Positions 33,188 to 45,026 of a DNA stretch of 64,000 nucleotides are shown here, in pieces. The notes beneath the pieces were generated by a model that was given only the letters and a program-made list of their open reading frames with translations, did no database searches and was not told the DNA's origin. Source of the stretch: Chinchilla lanigera (taxonomy: Eukaryota; Chordata; Mammalia; Rodentia; Chinchillidae); the NCBI RefSeq assembly GCF_000276665.1, contig NW_004955465.1:1519901-1583900 (forward strand). The letters are read 5' to 3'. The translations under genes were made by a program, and so were the position numbers. Within the stretch, counting starts at the first letter, position 1. The number at the start of each line of letters is the position of its first letter.

Positions 33188-33442
33188 CAGGGTTACTCAA
33201 CCTCAGCAGTACTGACATTCTGAGCCTGATTATGTATTATTGTGGGTGTGGGAGCCCCAAATATCTTCGGATATTTAGCAGCATGCCTAGACTACTCATC
33301 TGGATGCCACTAGCACCTTTCACCCTCTTGTCCCAAGTTCTGACCCCAGGAATATCACTGGATATTGCCAAATGTCTTCGTCCTTCCTTGGTCGGAGGGG
33401 TAAAACTGCTGTGGACTGAGCACAGCTGAGGTAGAGAAACTG
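33188..33442. mobile_element. MER5A-like hAT-Charlie element
   Basis: The terminal 'cagggttactcaacctcagc' and the inverted 'gaggtagagaaactg' form the element ends. Between them, 'atttagcagcatgcctagac', 'catctggatgccactagcac' and 'gatattgccaaatgtcttc' match the usual non-autonomous MER5A organisation in reverse. Confidence 0.85.
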
Positions 33443-33460
33443 ATTTCTAAGCTGATTCTT

Positions 33461-33525
33461 TTTTTTTTTTGGTACTGGGAATCAAACTCACAACTTTGCA
33501 CTCGCTGAGCTGTATCCCTGGCCCA
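33461..33525 (-). mobile_element. ID-type SINE, internally deleted
   Basis: The head is missing about 15 bases between 'caactttgcactc' and 'gctgagctgtatccctgg'. A 14-bp target-site duplication 'ctaagctgatyctt' (33447-33460, 33526-33539) shows it inserted by retrotransposition. Confidence 0.92.
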
Positions 33526-33539
33526 CTAAGCTGATCCTT

Positions 33540-34149
33540 GATCTTTAAATTTAATTTATCATATGATAAAAAGGTTTCTTGTTATATATGCATATATTTG
33601 CCTCTTTATTTTCATGGTCTCTTGATACTTCCGTCCTCTAGTGGAGCACTTCCTGAGGGAAACAGGTTTAACTGTGTGCTTTGGGCAAGTCAGAAGGGAG
33701 CCTCTGTGCCTGGAGAGTTCCATGTGGCTCCGAGGCACATGAGAGTAGGAAGAGCTCTGGGGATGGGCTCAGACCAGATGCTTCCTGCCATACTCTGGAG
33801 ACCTAAAACTCTGAGAAGACTCAAGGGACGAGGTGTTTTTGGAAAGAAAAGAACTGTAGAAAGACAATTCTGGTATTGGGCCAACTAGTGAGTGTGCCCA
33901 GTGGAAAGGGAGACAGAAAATAAAGCTGCCAGCCCAGGATTTGGCTACTCCTAGGTCAGAGAGCTGTGCTGTGCTCAAAGCTGTTAATAAAATGCTTTTG
34001 GAGATCTTTATATGTCCTTTTCATACTTCTTAGTAGTGTTTCCCCCAAACTGATATAGTCTTATTGTTTTTTATTCATTTGGAGCCTGACTTTTGATATC
34101 TGTAGCTCACCTTGCCTAATACTTTTATTATTTCTAATAAGCAGTCACA
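33540..34149. other. Unique DNA, no gene seen
   Basis: The 116-codon frame at 33538-33888 has no recognisable homology and is opposed by minus-strand frames. Confidence 0.4.
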
Positions 34150-35300
34150 AAACTTCCTGCGTTTTATTTATTTTTTACCAAAACTATCATTTGATCAGCA
34201 AATACAATTACTTTCTTCCTTCCCAATCCTCATAGCTGCAATCCACTTCTCTTGATGTAGTGCGCTGGGCAGGCCCAAAAGGAGCTTGAACAGCAGGCAT
34301 TCTTGTCTTGTTCCCAATTATAAATGCTTTTCAGCATTTCACCATTAAAAATAACACTTACCTCTGCTTTTTGTTTTTGTTGCTTTTAGTACCTTTTCTA
34401 TTCTAGTGTTTTTGATGCTAATCATGAGCAGGTATTAGTTTTGTAATACTATATACAGTTTTTTTTCTGAGTCTACTAAAATGACCACACATATTTTTTC
34501 CTTTAATTTGTTAATATGAATTATTATGCAAATCTAACTGAACGAGGTAGGGTGCATTCTTTGTTTCTCTTTCTCTGGAATAGGCTGGTTAAAATTATAA
34601 TGCTTATTTCTTGAAAGTCTCATAAAACTTGCTTTGAAACTTTTGATATGTTCTTTGATGAATTTTATGACTTGACTCAACTTATTTAATACTTACAGAT
34701 GCACTTAAGTTTCTATTTCTTCCTGGATGAATTTTAATTTGATAAGCATTTATTTCATCTAAAATCTAAAAGTTATCAACCTAATTTACATAGTGTATCC
34801 TATTGTCTTCTTAAACTTTGTCATCTTTTTCCTTTACTACATATTTTATGCCTCTTTTGACTTTCTCTCTTGATTTCTTCACCCAGGGTTATATATGTTG
34901 ATTTATCCTACTGAATACTTTTCTATTTTATTAATCTATGCCTCTGCGTTTTTGGTATCTCTTTCCTTCCCCTACCTATGGATTTATCCTTTATTTCTCT
35001 TAAGTTCATGAAATTGGATATTTTAATTTTTGTTCTTTCCTTGTATAACTCTTGAAATGTTGTGAATTTCCCTTTATCTCACAAGGTTTAATATGCAGTC
35101 TTTCAATTATTTTTGTTATAAATATTTAAATTGTCATTACGATTTATTATTTTGCTCATGAATTATGTAGATTGCATTTTAAAAAACTCATTTAATTTAT
35201 CTTTTTATTATTGGATTTGATCAGCATTTGCATTCATAGCAATCCTCTTTTAGTTTTTTCTTTTAGCTAGACAAGTCCAACTCAGGAGTCAGCATAAGGC
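34150..35300 (-). mobile_element. Ancient L1 ORF2 region, antisense
   Basis: The T-rich plus strand reads the complement of L1 ORF2 in order: 'ggcattcttgtcttgttccc', 'cttttcagcatttcaccatt', then 'ttctattttattaatctatg'. It is heavily decayed and no frame is left. Confidence 0.7.
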
Positions 35301-35484
35301 ATTTTGATTTTGCCTTTTATTACAGTGGCTTTTTCATGGAGGGAAGTGAAACTTTTTATCACTTCCTAGAAACTCAGCAGTGCATTATAATATGCCTTAC
35401 CCCAGATCAAGCTGCTTTGTAACAGGAGGGCCCCTCAAGATACTTATGTAAATCACAGCTAGAGGTTACTGTAACTGAGGGGAA

Positions 35485-35637
35485 TTTTTTTTTTTTTTGA
35501 GACAGGATCTCACCATACAGTTCAGGGCTGGTCTTGAATTGACTTTGTAGCCTAGGCTGGCCACAACTTGATAGCAATACTCCTGCATCAGCCTCCTGAG
35601 TGCTGGGATTACAGGCATAAGCCACCATGCCCAGAGA
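35485..35637 (-). mobile_element. B1-like SINE with internal duplication
   Basis: A T run, 'gagacaggatctcaccatac', 'gtagcctaggctggccacaa' and 'gctgggattacaggcataag' identify it. A 134-codon minus-strand frame running through it is fortuitous. Confidence 0.92.
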
Positions 35638-35819
35638 AGCGGACATTCTTATATGAAAGAAGAATACCATGACAAATATAAAAATTGGTTTAATGCACAA
35701 ACAAAAAGTAACACATAAGGTCCTTTGAGTAACAGTGAACTGTATGCAATGATAAAGGTCCAGAGAATAACAGCTCTTTAAAAATGATAACCAAAATAAA
35801 ATTCTATGCATATGGGTTA

Positions 35820-37560
35820 AAGTGCAGAGTCAAGAAAGTATCCCATAAATCAGAAACAAAAAAACCAAGATAAAAGAAAGAACAAAGAGATTAAATCACT
35901 CAATGAATTTGACTGACAGAAATTCCAGAATGACAGACCAAAGAAAACCAAAGAGAACAAAATTTAAAAAGAGTAAAGAAGTTTCCCAGAGCTGAAGGAC
36001 AACAGTCCATATTGAGAAGGTGAACCAGACAGATGCCAAGCAAAAGAAGCAGTAAGGTGTACACCTTTGAGGTTCTAGAACATCAGGGGTACAGAGAATA
36101 TCTAAAATATTCTGAAGAATAAAGGAATAAAAGTTTATGTCTACATGAATAAGAATCAAGATGAATCTGATATCTCAAAGCTATTCAATGCTACAATAAT
36201 GTTTTCAAATATTTATGAAAATTGTCTTAAACTGGAATTCTATCTTCAATCAAACTGAGATTATTTAGAATTATGCAGACAAAAGCACAGAAAGAAACAA
36301 AGTTCGGGGATCTAGGTATCTATGGGTTTTACGCAGTGAACAGCTGAGGAAAAGTTTCCTGGTAACAAAGTAGCAGGTCTGGAGGATAACTAGCCCATAT
36401 TCAAAAAGGAATACAACTTCTTCCTCGGGGAAACACCAAATGGTGGATGACACCTGATGCCGGTGCAGTGGGAGGGCCCGGAGGCCCCGGGGGCCCAGAC
36501 CTGGGAGGCCTCGGTGGCTTCCGCAGTGGTCTAGGCTGTGGGTGAGGGTACGGCTGGGGCCGGGGCCAGGGCCGGGGCCAAGGCCCCGGGGTTCACGGCA
36601 GTAAGGCCGAGGACAAGGAGTGGATTCCTGTCACCAAGGAGGGCCGGCTGGTCGAAGACATGAAGATCAAGTCCCTGGAGGAAATTTATCTCTTCTCCTT
36701 ACCCATTAAGGAGTCTGAGATTATTGACTTTTTCCTGGGCACATTCCTCAAGCATGAAGTTCTAAAGATCATGCCTGTGCAGAAGCAAGCTCGTGCTGGC
36801 CAGAGGACCAGGTTCAAGGCATTTGTCGCCAGTGGGGACTACAGCGGTCATGCTGGTCAGGTGTAAAGTGCTCCAAGGAAGTAGCCACTGCCATTGGTGG
36901 GGCCATCATCCTGGCCAAGCTCTCCATTGTCCCGGTGCAGAGAGGCTACTGGGGGAACAAGATCCGCAAGCCCCACACTGTCCCTTGCAAGGCGATGGGC
37001 CGCAGTGGCTCTGTGCTGGTGCATCTGATCCCTGCCCCCAGAGGCACTGGCATCCTCTCAGCCCCTGTGCCCAAGAAGCTGCTGATGATGGCTGGTACGG
37101 ATGACTGCTACACCACTGCTACTTTGGGCAACTTTGCTAAGGCCATCTTTGATGCCATATCCAAGACCTACAACTACCTGACCCCTGACCTTTGGAAAGA
37201 GACTGTGACCACCAAGTCTCCCTATCAGGAATTCACCAATCATCTTGTGAAAACCCACACCAGAGTCTCTGTCCAGAGGACTCAAGCTCCAGCAGTAGCT
37301 ACAACAAAGGGTTCTTACACAAGAAAAATAAAATAAATAAAATCTAAACAAAACAAAACAAAAAGGAATACAAAATTGAGACAGTCTCACAGAAAAAACA
37401 GGATGTTTAATAAATAAGCTGGGAATAAAAATATATTATCATAAAGAACACACTGCAAGAATAAAAGAAAAAACATTTAAAATAACAGAATACTCCAGGA
37501 AGGAAAAGAAAGCCACATAAGAAAAGAATTGTAATAACATATTATCTCTTCAGTGAGTAT
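35820..37560 (+). mobile_element. Ancient L1/HAL1-like LINE, element A
   Basis: A-rich sequence with ORF1-side LINE blocks ('acagaccaaagaaaaccaaa', 'agctgaaggacaacagtcca', 'ttaaactggaattctatctt') occurs on both sides of the RPS2 retrocopy. It must have been present before the retrocopy inserted. Assignment to HAL1 or an L1M family is uncertain. Confidence 0.55.
36417..37359 (+). pseudogene. RPS2: RPS2 processed pseudogene, full length
   Basis: This is a reverse-transcribed copy of the mRNA for small-subunit ribosomal protein S2 (uS5). It starts with a pyrimidine-rich 'cttcttcctcgg' resembling a ribosomal-protein TOP leader, then ATG at 36440. Recognisable protein blocks are [67 protein letters not shown] and [14 protein letters not shown] sequence ending [12 protein letters not shown]. 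It is disabled by a 4-base insertion after codon 4, an in-frame TGA in the glycine/arginine-rich N-terminal region, a one-base loss near 36861, a 15-base in-frame deletion near 37118 (SARGC lost) and loss of the original stop. No introns. The A-rich tail is interrupted ('aaaataaataaaatctaaac'). A 14-bp duplication, 'aaaaaggaatacaa', flanks it (36403-36416, 37360-37373). Confidence 0.97.
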
Positions 37561-37659
37561 CTTTACACAGACACCCCCTTTTAAATACTCTTCACTGACT
37601 TAACTATATGATATACTGAGAGGAATGAGGGAGGAACAGAAAGGATTCAAGTAAGAGAA

Positions 37660-37775
37660 CCACAAATTCCAGTCCTGCTTGGGCAATTTAAGAGACATCT
37701 TGTCTCAAAATGGAGGAAAAAAGGGCTGAAGATACAACTCGGAGGTAGAGCTATATCTTAATTCCCAGCCACACA
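37660..37775 (+). mobile_element. B1-ID dimeric SINE, degenerate
   Basis: A B1 right part ('gcttgggcaatttaagagac', 'cttgtctcaaaa') is followed by an ID head ('gggctgaagatacaactcgg', 'aattcccagcc'). Confidence 0.7.
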
Positions 37776-38439
37776 CACAAAAACTGTAATTTCAAATTAT
37801 TAACTGAAGTACAGCAGTATAAGATCCAATCTGTTAATCTAAAATAGTTAAAATTAGTTTCCTTTGAGCAACAAGACTAGAATGAGGTGTGAGTGAGGCG
37901 ATGGCTATTCGCATTCTCAGATATTCTCTATCATTTGATATTGTTAAACACATACATAGTTAATTGATAGCATTTAAATGAACAAATGCAAATGGGTAAA
38001 TGATATTATGCAAATTTGAGCACAGTAATAAAAGAAATGAAATTTCAAATTAAGTTCCCACAATAAGAAAACTATTTTTTATTTAGAATGAAGATTTTTA
38101 AAAAATAGTGTAATATGTAGTAATAGCAAGGTCACAATGAAATGCATGCTTTCATACAGTGATGCTGAGTTTAAAGTAAAATATTTCTGGTTGGCTATGG
38201 TAATTTGTGTACAGTGTCAATCAAATGTCTGCTTCCTTTGGCAGAGTAGTTTCATTTTATCCAATAAAGATAAAACTGTACATTAATATTAATGGGGTCT
38301 ATGTTTTACTGAAATTATGGAGGATTCTTATATAAATTACAGTATATTTATTCAACAGTTTGTTGTCCAGTTATTATCATGAGAATTCCTGAAAATTATA
38401 GGAAAGACATAAAACATAATAAGAGAAAGAAAGAAAAAA
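37776..38439. other. AT-rich DNA, no gene seen
   Basis: No family repeat is identified with confidence; it may include decayed LINE sequence. Confidence 0.4.
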
Positions 38440-40620
38440 CAAAACAAGCCATAAAACTCCACAGGAAAGGCAGAATTTCAGTTTTGAGCATTGATAGGGT
38501 TACCAGACCAAACTTACAATTGTAAAAAATAGAAATCCAGATGAAAATCTAAAATGAAGGAAAAGAGTTTCTAAATAGTTCAGGCAAGTAGAGCAGAGGT
38601 GCAGTCCTATGAGAAAAGAAAAACCTAGGAAGTGAACATTATGATCTCTGCAGTTTGTCTCTAGAGTGGGACCTGGACAGGGATCTAATAAGAGCCTAGC
38701 AAACCTGCTGAGTAAGGAAATAGATACTGCAGCTCACAAGGAGGCCGAGTTCTAGAGAGAAGCAAACTATACAGGACAGAGCTACAGAAAACCTCTGCTG
38801 TTCTCAGCTGAGATTTAAAGTTGTTGAGCATATTAAAACCCCTGAGGGAAGAAAAGCTACCAGAAAGTTGGAGTCATGCAAATTCTGACCCTAAAAACTG
38901 GAGAAAACTCAACAAATCTGTAGCATTTTGTGCAGATTCTAAAAGGTTTTAGTCAAAGGACCAAATTAGCCCAGGAGAAAAAAATGATCCTAGAATGATC
39001 TAAATTTAAAAACAAGGTTTGGAAGGATCATACAAATGATTGCTGGCTAGAACAAACCTCAATATTTTTAAGGAACTAAAATAAAATCTAAAGTAAAAAA
39101 TATGCTACAATGCCAAGAATTCAATAAAAAATTACTAGGCACAAGGAAAGCCAGGAAAATGTAACTTACAACTAGGAGAAAAATCAGTCAATAGAAGTAG
39201 ATAGGAGCTGGGGAGATAGCTCAGTGGCACAGCTCTTGCCTGGCAAGCACAAGGTCCTGAGTTCGATTCCCAGTACCACACAATCAAGAAAAAAGAAAGA
39301 AAAAGAAAAAGAAGTAGATTATAGGTGTAATACAATTTGAACACAAGGACTTAAAAACAGCTACTGTAATAGTGCTCAAGGGTTTAAAAGCAACTGTTCT
39401 AAAAGAAAGTGAAATTTAAAATATAAGAAGTAATTGACAAAGAAAGACCTGTAAAACTGACAAATACTATGTCTAAAATAAAACTCTCATCAGACATGCT
39501 TAATATATTAGACAATACAAAGGGAAAGATCAATGAACTTAAACACAAAGGAAAAGAAACTACTGTATATTAACTGAACTGAACAAACAAAAAGCTGTAA
39601 ATAATTGAACAGAGCCCTGGTGATCTACAGAAGAATCTGAAAGGTCTTAACATACCTACAATTTGAGTTATTTAAGTAAAAAGATAGGTGGGGAGGAGCA
39701 AAAATGCTTATAAAAATGATGGTGAGTTTTCCTGAATTTGATAAAAGTTGTAAAAGTATAAACCCATAGATCTCTAAAGCTGAACAAAACTCAAGCAAGA
39801 TAAATATAAAGAAAGTGACACCAAGGTATACCATAATAAATATTTAAAATTAGTGATAGAGAAAATCTTCAGAGCACTTAGAGAACTGTTTATATGTAAC
39901 ATATCTTTTTTGGAATGTAAAACAGATTTACACAAAAGAATGAACAGTACAATGAAAACGTTTTCTTTCTTAGCTTTTAATTTACTTAAAAGAAAACATG
40001 TATATGAAAACAATACGAACACATTATGAAGTTTATATTTGTTGAAATAAAATATATTTCTACAATACCATAGGAATGAAGAGGGAAATACAAGTTCATT
40101 TTGTCAGGTGTCTATATTATGCATAAACTGTGATAAAGATGAATACAGACCAATAAAATAAGGAAATATAGCTAATAATTAGAGTACATAAAATGTAATT
40201 TAAAAAAACTAAAATCAAAAGTAAACTCAAAAGATGGCATGAAAAGAAAAGAACAAAGACTAAGAGGGGAAAACGGTAAATATGTATCATAATGGGAATT
40301 TAAATCTAACCATACTGATAATTACATTAGAATAAAACTACGTAATTACAGAAACCACTTTATGCTACACACTATAAACCAAATATATTTAAATAAGAAG
40401 TCACATATTAAAGGTCAAAGAATAGGTGTAATAAAGATACTGTTCAGATGCAAATAGGAAGAAGCTAAAATGCTACATTAATATCATACAAAATAGCCTT
40501 CATGATAAAGCAACTGAGATTCTGGATATGATCCAGAAAAGAAAAAGAACAATAACAGATAATTAGGTCAAATTCTACAAAAGCCTATTGTTTACTTAAC
40601 AAAACACTGCCAGTGTTAGT
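38440..40620 (+). mobile_element. Ancient L1/HAL1-like LINE, element B
   Basis: Blocks occur in LINE order: 'aattagtgatagagaaaatc' (ORF1 end) near 39850, then 'gctacattaatatcatacaa' with 'aataacagataattaggtca' (ORF2 start) near 40470-40570. It follows element A in the same orientation but repeats ORF1-side sequence, so it is probably a separate insertion. A young ID SINE sits inside. Confidence 0.55.
39203..39309 (+). mobile_element. ID-type SINE, young insertion
   Basis: The head 'gggagatagctcagtggcac' and box B 'gagttcgattcccagtacc' are intact, with an (AAAAG)n tail. A perfect 10-bp target-site duplication 'agaagtagat' flanks it (39193-39202, 39310-39319). Confidence 0.95.
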
Positions 40621-40623
40621 ACA

Positions 40624-41118
40624 CTCTTCCTGACCATTGTGCTATGGTTATGTATAATGCCAACACTGGGATAACAAACATGAAATAAAAACTACAGGAG
40701 GCCGCTGGTTTGGGCTAAGCTACAGCATAGAGCAGGTGAAAATTCACTGAGTCACCAAGTTCAAACGAAATAGTTACCTGGCCTCTGGGAGAGATCATGA
40801 TTAGGGAGACAACAGCCAGTTTCAACCCGCATGATAAACAAGTTCTCACTATCTTAATCCTTATGCAAAAGGTAATCAATCTGAAGCTAACCAATCAGTT
40901 ACTATTTCTACTTGCTCTGCATGTACTAGGCCTTACAAGGAAAATAACTTTTAAACGACCATTTTGCTTCTTGTTCTTTTGCTTCTGCTTTCTTTGAAAC
41001 TTTTCTGTCTCTTAAAGCAACCTTTTCTACGAACTCATCAGAACACTTATTCTACTTGAATGGCCTCAAGCATTGCTGGATTCCAGAATCAAAAATAAAG
41101 CCAATTAAGATCTTTACA
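40624..41118 (+). mobile_element. Probable LTR, class I ERV-like
   Basis: A sequence with no LINE character ends in 'gaatcaaaaataaagccaat' and 'taagatctttaca', resembling an LTR polyadenylation region followed by a CA end. 'ctggtttgggctaagctaca' near its left side is also LTR-like. The left end and family are uncertain. Confidence 0.45.
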
Positions 41119-41119
41119 A

Positions 41120-41304
41120 GAGCTAGGTGTGGAGCTGCACATCCACTGTTTCAGCACGCTGGGAGGCTGAGGCAGACGAACAGCAAGTTCAGCCCAGCCT
41201 GGGTAACCTAGTGAGACCTGGCCTCAAAATAAAAAAATACGAAAAGGGCTGGAGATGTAGCTCAGTGTGAAGGCCCTGGGTTCAAACCTCAGTACCACCA
41301 AAAA
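41120..41304 (+). mobile_element. B1-ID dimeric SINE
   Basis: A B1-like left half ('agctaggtgtggagctgcac', 'ctgggaggctgaggcagacg') and an A-rich linker are followed by an ID-like right half ('gggctggagatgtagctcag', 'gggttcaaacctcagtacc'). The right half is shortened between the two promoter boxes. Confidence 0.92.
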
Positions 41305-42659
41305 TTCTCTAAAACACTGCAAATTTGTCCTTTGACACAAGGTGTAAGGGATAGGCATCCTATGTGCTATTTTCACATTTTTAAAGTCTAAAATTAGTTC
41401 AATATTAAAGTTCAAAATAAAAACAAAATACTTTTATTCCATATAAACATTTTTACCTTCTTTTATACTTTGAGAAGGAAAATTGTTCATCTCAAGAAGT
41501 GACTGCAGGTATTAGGATAGCAGGGAAATACTAGTGGACCCACACATTGTTAACACCTGTCACTTTTAGTATCATTTATTAGGAAAGTAACATAATCCCC
41601 ACTCAAATGCTGTCAAGAGTCCTGCAAATTCTCACCGTAACAAACCCTGTTGGCATTCTGTCAGCATCTTTCTTGTTTCTCCTTGCAAATGAATTCAGAT
41701 GTTCTATATCTAAGCTGGTATAGATCTTGTCTTTAGTAGCAGTCATGTCTAATTTATAATACACCGCCAATTATATCTCCTGCTTAACACCTACATGCTT
41801 GCCAAAAAAGCAATAAAATTAACAGCATGGCACTTTTTCCAACAGGCCACAGTAATTTCTTTCAAATGCTTCCAAGCCATATTTGTGACAAACCTTAATA
41901 GGTGGAAATGAGTAGAAATTTATCTCTTGAGTTTTGATGGTATCATAAAATGGATTCCAATCATATTAGAGCCAGGCAACCTGAGCCTCTTTAATTCCAT
42001 GAAGAAAGAAAATAGCAGAGCATGGCCTGCCTCACACTGCAAAGAATGAAGCAAAGGTCATGTGCAACTCTTAAAGGCTGCTTTCTTGCATAGAGGTTGA
42101 GTGGTCATGAAGGAAGCAATGAGGGTCTTGTCTGGCTGCCACTTTAGAGGTTACTAAAAGCGCCATGATTTGCATATGAGTAACATATAATGCAACATTA
42201 AACACATTTTCAAGACAGTATGCACTGCTGCCACACCAGGCTGTTTTGTGAGCTCTTCAAAATAAAACAGTTTTCGCTGCTAAGAGCAGATGGACGTGCG
42301 GACACTTCTTTTTCTCCCAGGGTGAAGTTCTACATCCTCAGGTCCTGCACAGTTTTCCTGAGACACTTAAAACAGATTTGGCAATAGCTCTGGTTGCTCT
42401 GCAATGTCCCAAAGCCAAAAAGAAGGGGAAAATTGTTGACTTGAAAAATACCCATCATTCGTAATGTAATTGCCGTGAACCAACAGGCAATGCTGTTAAA
42501 TGTTAAAATTCTCCTTGCCTATCATTTCTCATTACAGAACCTACCCCGGGGATTTACAAATTTTACTCATTGTATTTTTGGTTCCTCTTGACGACAAAAT
42601 ATTACAAATTGCAGAAGCAAGGTTTTTCATGCTGCCAATGAAAAACCAAAAAACCATAG
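41305..42659. other. Unique DNA, no gene seen
   Basis: No repeat, exon or RNA gene is recognised in over 1.3 kb. The low repeat content adjoins the candidate conserved element at 42660. Confidence 0.45.
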
Positions 42660-43000
42660 CGCCCCAAACCCAGTAACTCCCGAGCCAAAGGGAGAGGTTT
42701 TAATATATCTCCAGAATAACTAACTCAGTCAATCCTGAATTCTGATGATTAGCCTGAAACTTAATTGTACTTGTTTTTCCTCCAGCCCAATCAATGGCTC
42801 CTTGAACAGGCCTTGTTAGAAGCTGATTGCTAAATACTCGGCAACTGCCTTGTCCTCAGGGAAAACAAAGAAAAGCACTACTAATTGCAGAGGTGAAACT
42901 CTGGGTCAATGGGTAGTACAAGTGTGTTTTCAGTTAGCCCAATTTGGTAAGCATCCTCCGGCTACTGGGGAAAGCCCGTTCGGAGGCTTTCTGGGATAGC
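42660..43000. promoter_or_regulatory. Candidate conserved noncoding element
   Basis: Repeat-free sequence of balanced composition with several homeodomain-like TAAT/ATTA cores ('gattagcctgaaacttaatt', 'actactaattgcagag') and CCAAT-like 'cccaatcaatgg'. It is long-frame free. The suggestion of conservation rests on appearance alone. Confidence 0.25.
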
Positions 43001-43639
43001 TGGAACGGGTGCCCAGCAAGACCTTTGTGAAATCTAATGAGAGAAACACGTGGGTAACAGGAACACCGCAGGGAAACCAACATTCTCTGATTCGGAATGG
43101 ATCCAGGAAGGATTCTCCATGGATGGGGGTGTCCAGTGGGTCAAAAGCTCTTTGCAGGTTGTAAATAACACCACTGAACCACATCAGGACTTTGAGAAAT
43201 TTCTTTTTTTATCTCTTTTGAGATGTCTTGTCCTTTCTTTTTTATTCAAACTCTGGCATCATTCTTTCTGTAACTCAATAGACAATTCCATTTCAACAAG
43301 TCTCCGGCATGGTCAGCACATGTGCTGCTTAGGTCAATGGTGAGTGTGTTAACACTCAAGCCACTGTTTTGAGGTCAAGCCCAACATGTTTTGACTACAC
43401 AACTTGAAGCTACATCACTCGAGGTTCATCTATATGTTCTCAGCTATTCTGCCCCACCCAAGAAATAACATAATTTTGTTTAAAATGGTCATTTAAAACA
43501 ATAATGAAAAGAATGGCATTGGTTTTTATAATTTTGCTGATCTCTCGGAAACCTGATTAAACAGTTGAGATTCACTTCCTTTTAGTTACTTGTTTAAGTA
43601 ATTTCTAGAGGTAATTTGTCCACTAATGTTAGAGGTCAC
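43001..43639. other. Unique DNA, no gene seen
   Basis: Overlapping frames on opposite strands (42930-43184 minus, 43050-43343 plus) have no recognisable homology. Confidence 0.4.
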
Positions 43640-44045
43640 CTACATAAGCAATATACATTTATCCCTCATTTAACAAACTACCCATTTAATGACTGTGTGG
43701 ACTTACTACCTCCTGCTCAGAATTTCCACTCATCTTTTTTCATACAATTCTGTACATCTTGTTTATATGTCTTTTTTCATACAATACACCTTGAATATAC
43801 AGTACTGTAATTTTTGCTGATTGTTCTGTGCAGTACTGTAGTTTTATGTTCTATTATACATTACAGTACTGCACATAAAAGTTATGCAAATAAAAGCAAA
43901 GTCATCAAGTTGGAGTTTCCTCTGACCATTTCTTTGTTCTAAATATTGTAATGTGCATACTATATATGTCTTTATTTAGTGATCAATTCATTTAATGACC
44001 TAGTTGAAGGAATAGAACTCAGTCATTAAACAAGGAAGATCTGTA
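43640..44045. mobile_element. Tc1/mariner or Tigger-like DNA transposon fossil
   Basis: The left 'tccctcatttaacaaactac' with 'ccatttaatgac' and the right, inverted 'ttcatttaatgacctagttg' with 'cattaaacaaggaagatctg' give imperfect inverted termini about 400 bases apart. 'cagtactgta' recurs three times inside. Confidence 0.45.
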
Positions 44046-44248
44046 CTCCCATTAGCTTTGCGGAAGATAACACCTCTGACTTCAGTTGTTTTTCAGAAAA
44101 TGGAGGCAGTTTTTGTCTATCTCAAACTGGTGGAAACTCCTGTCTTTACGCTTAGGCCTGTCCCAGTGTCTGATGGGTGACCTTCTCATGTCAGAGGGCC
44201 CAAAACTACCATCAGACCATGTGAATGCTGCCATTTTCCAGTAGGATG

Positions 44249-44555
44249 GTTAATCTGGACTGTCAACTTGATTGGCTTGAAAGATTAGCAAAGAATACTT
44301 CTGAGCCTACTGTCTGGGTGGTGCGCTTGGTCTCATGGGGATTATATTTGTCCCCTTGTCTCTAGGGACTTTTTGGAACTCACTCTGCTTCCTGGTGGCC
44401 AACAGTTGAGCAGCTTTCCTTTCTGCCATGATATCTCTGCCTTGAAGGCAGCTGTCCATTGACTGAAACTGTGAACCAACAGTAACTTCTTCTCCTTTAA
44501 ATTGTTGGTATCAGGATTTTGTTCTAACAACAAGAAAGCTGACCAATACATCAAT
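44249..44555 (+). mobile_element. Solo LTR-like repeat, MaLR type
   Basis: It contains 'atggttaatctggactgtca', 'ctgtccattgactgaaactg' and a close of 'caagaaagctgaccaatac', the order seen in MaLR LTRs. Confidence 0.6.
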
Positions 44556-44779
44556 CTGTACATGCAGTCCATGAGGAGTTATGAAGTTCGATTACACATA
44601 TGCAGACCACCTAGTACTTCACTTTTCCTTACCTCCAATTTCCCCATGCCTTAAACCACCTTGCTTCTTTAGCCCATGGAATCCCCTAAACCCTATCCTC
44701 AGGAGGTAGATTTTAGACTTAGGTCTCCATCTCCTCATATTTAGCTGCCTTGTGAATATATTGTCTTTTGCAAAACACA

Positions 44780-45026
44780 TCGTTTCAGGGGATGAAACAT
44801 CACAAAGAGAACAAAACAGGCCTAGTTTGGTAATATGTTTAGCTTGTAGCTTAGTGGAAGGCAGGTAGATTTTAACATCTATCTCTGCACTCAGTTTGTT
44901 GAGATATATTGTTATACTTGAACATCTGGTCTGACAGAGATATGCAACTGGTAAAGGAAGGATGATTTTTAATAATTTCTCCAGATAATTATAGATTTTT
45001 TCTTTGATATTATAACAAAACTGCAC
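44780..45026 (-). pseudogene. hAT (Charlie-like) transposase C-terminal remnant
   Basis: The minus-strand frame 44619-45026 (135 codons) contains VAYLCQTRCSSIT, then YLNKLSAEIDVKIYL. This pattern of L-C-x-x-x-x-S-x-x-T followed 15-20 residues later by R/K-L-x-x-E-x-D-hydrophobics is the hAT dimerisation region found in Charlie and ZBED-type transposases. Downstream codons do not fit the family and no catalytic domain is present, so it is a fossil. Confidence 0.5.

Noticed and set aside
36660..37336. RPS2 as an active gene in two frames
   Set aside because: Frameshifts, an in-frame stop, deleted codons, no introns and flanking target-site duplications show it is a processed pseudogene.
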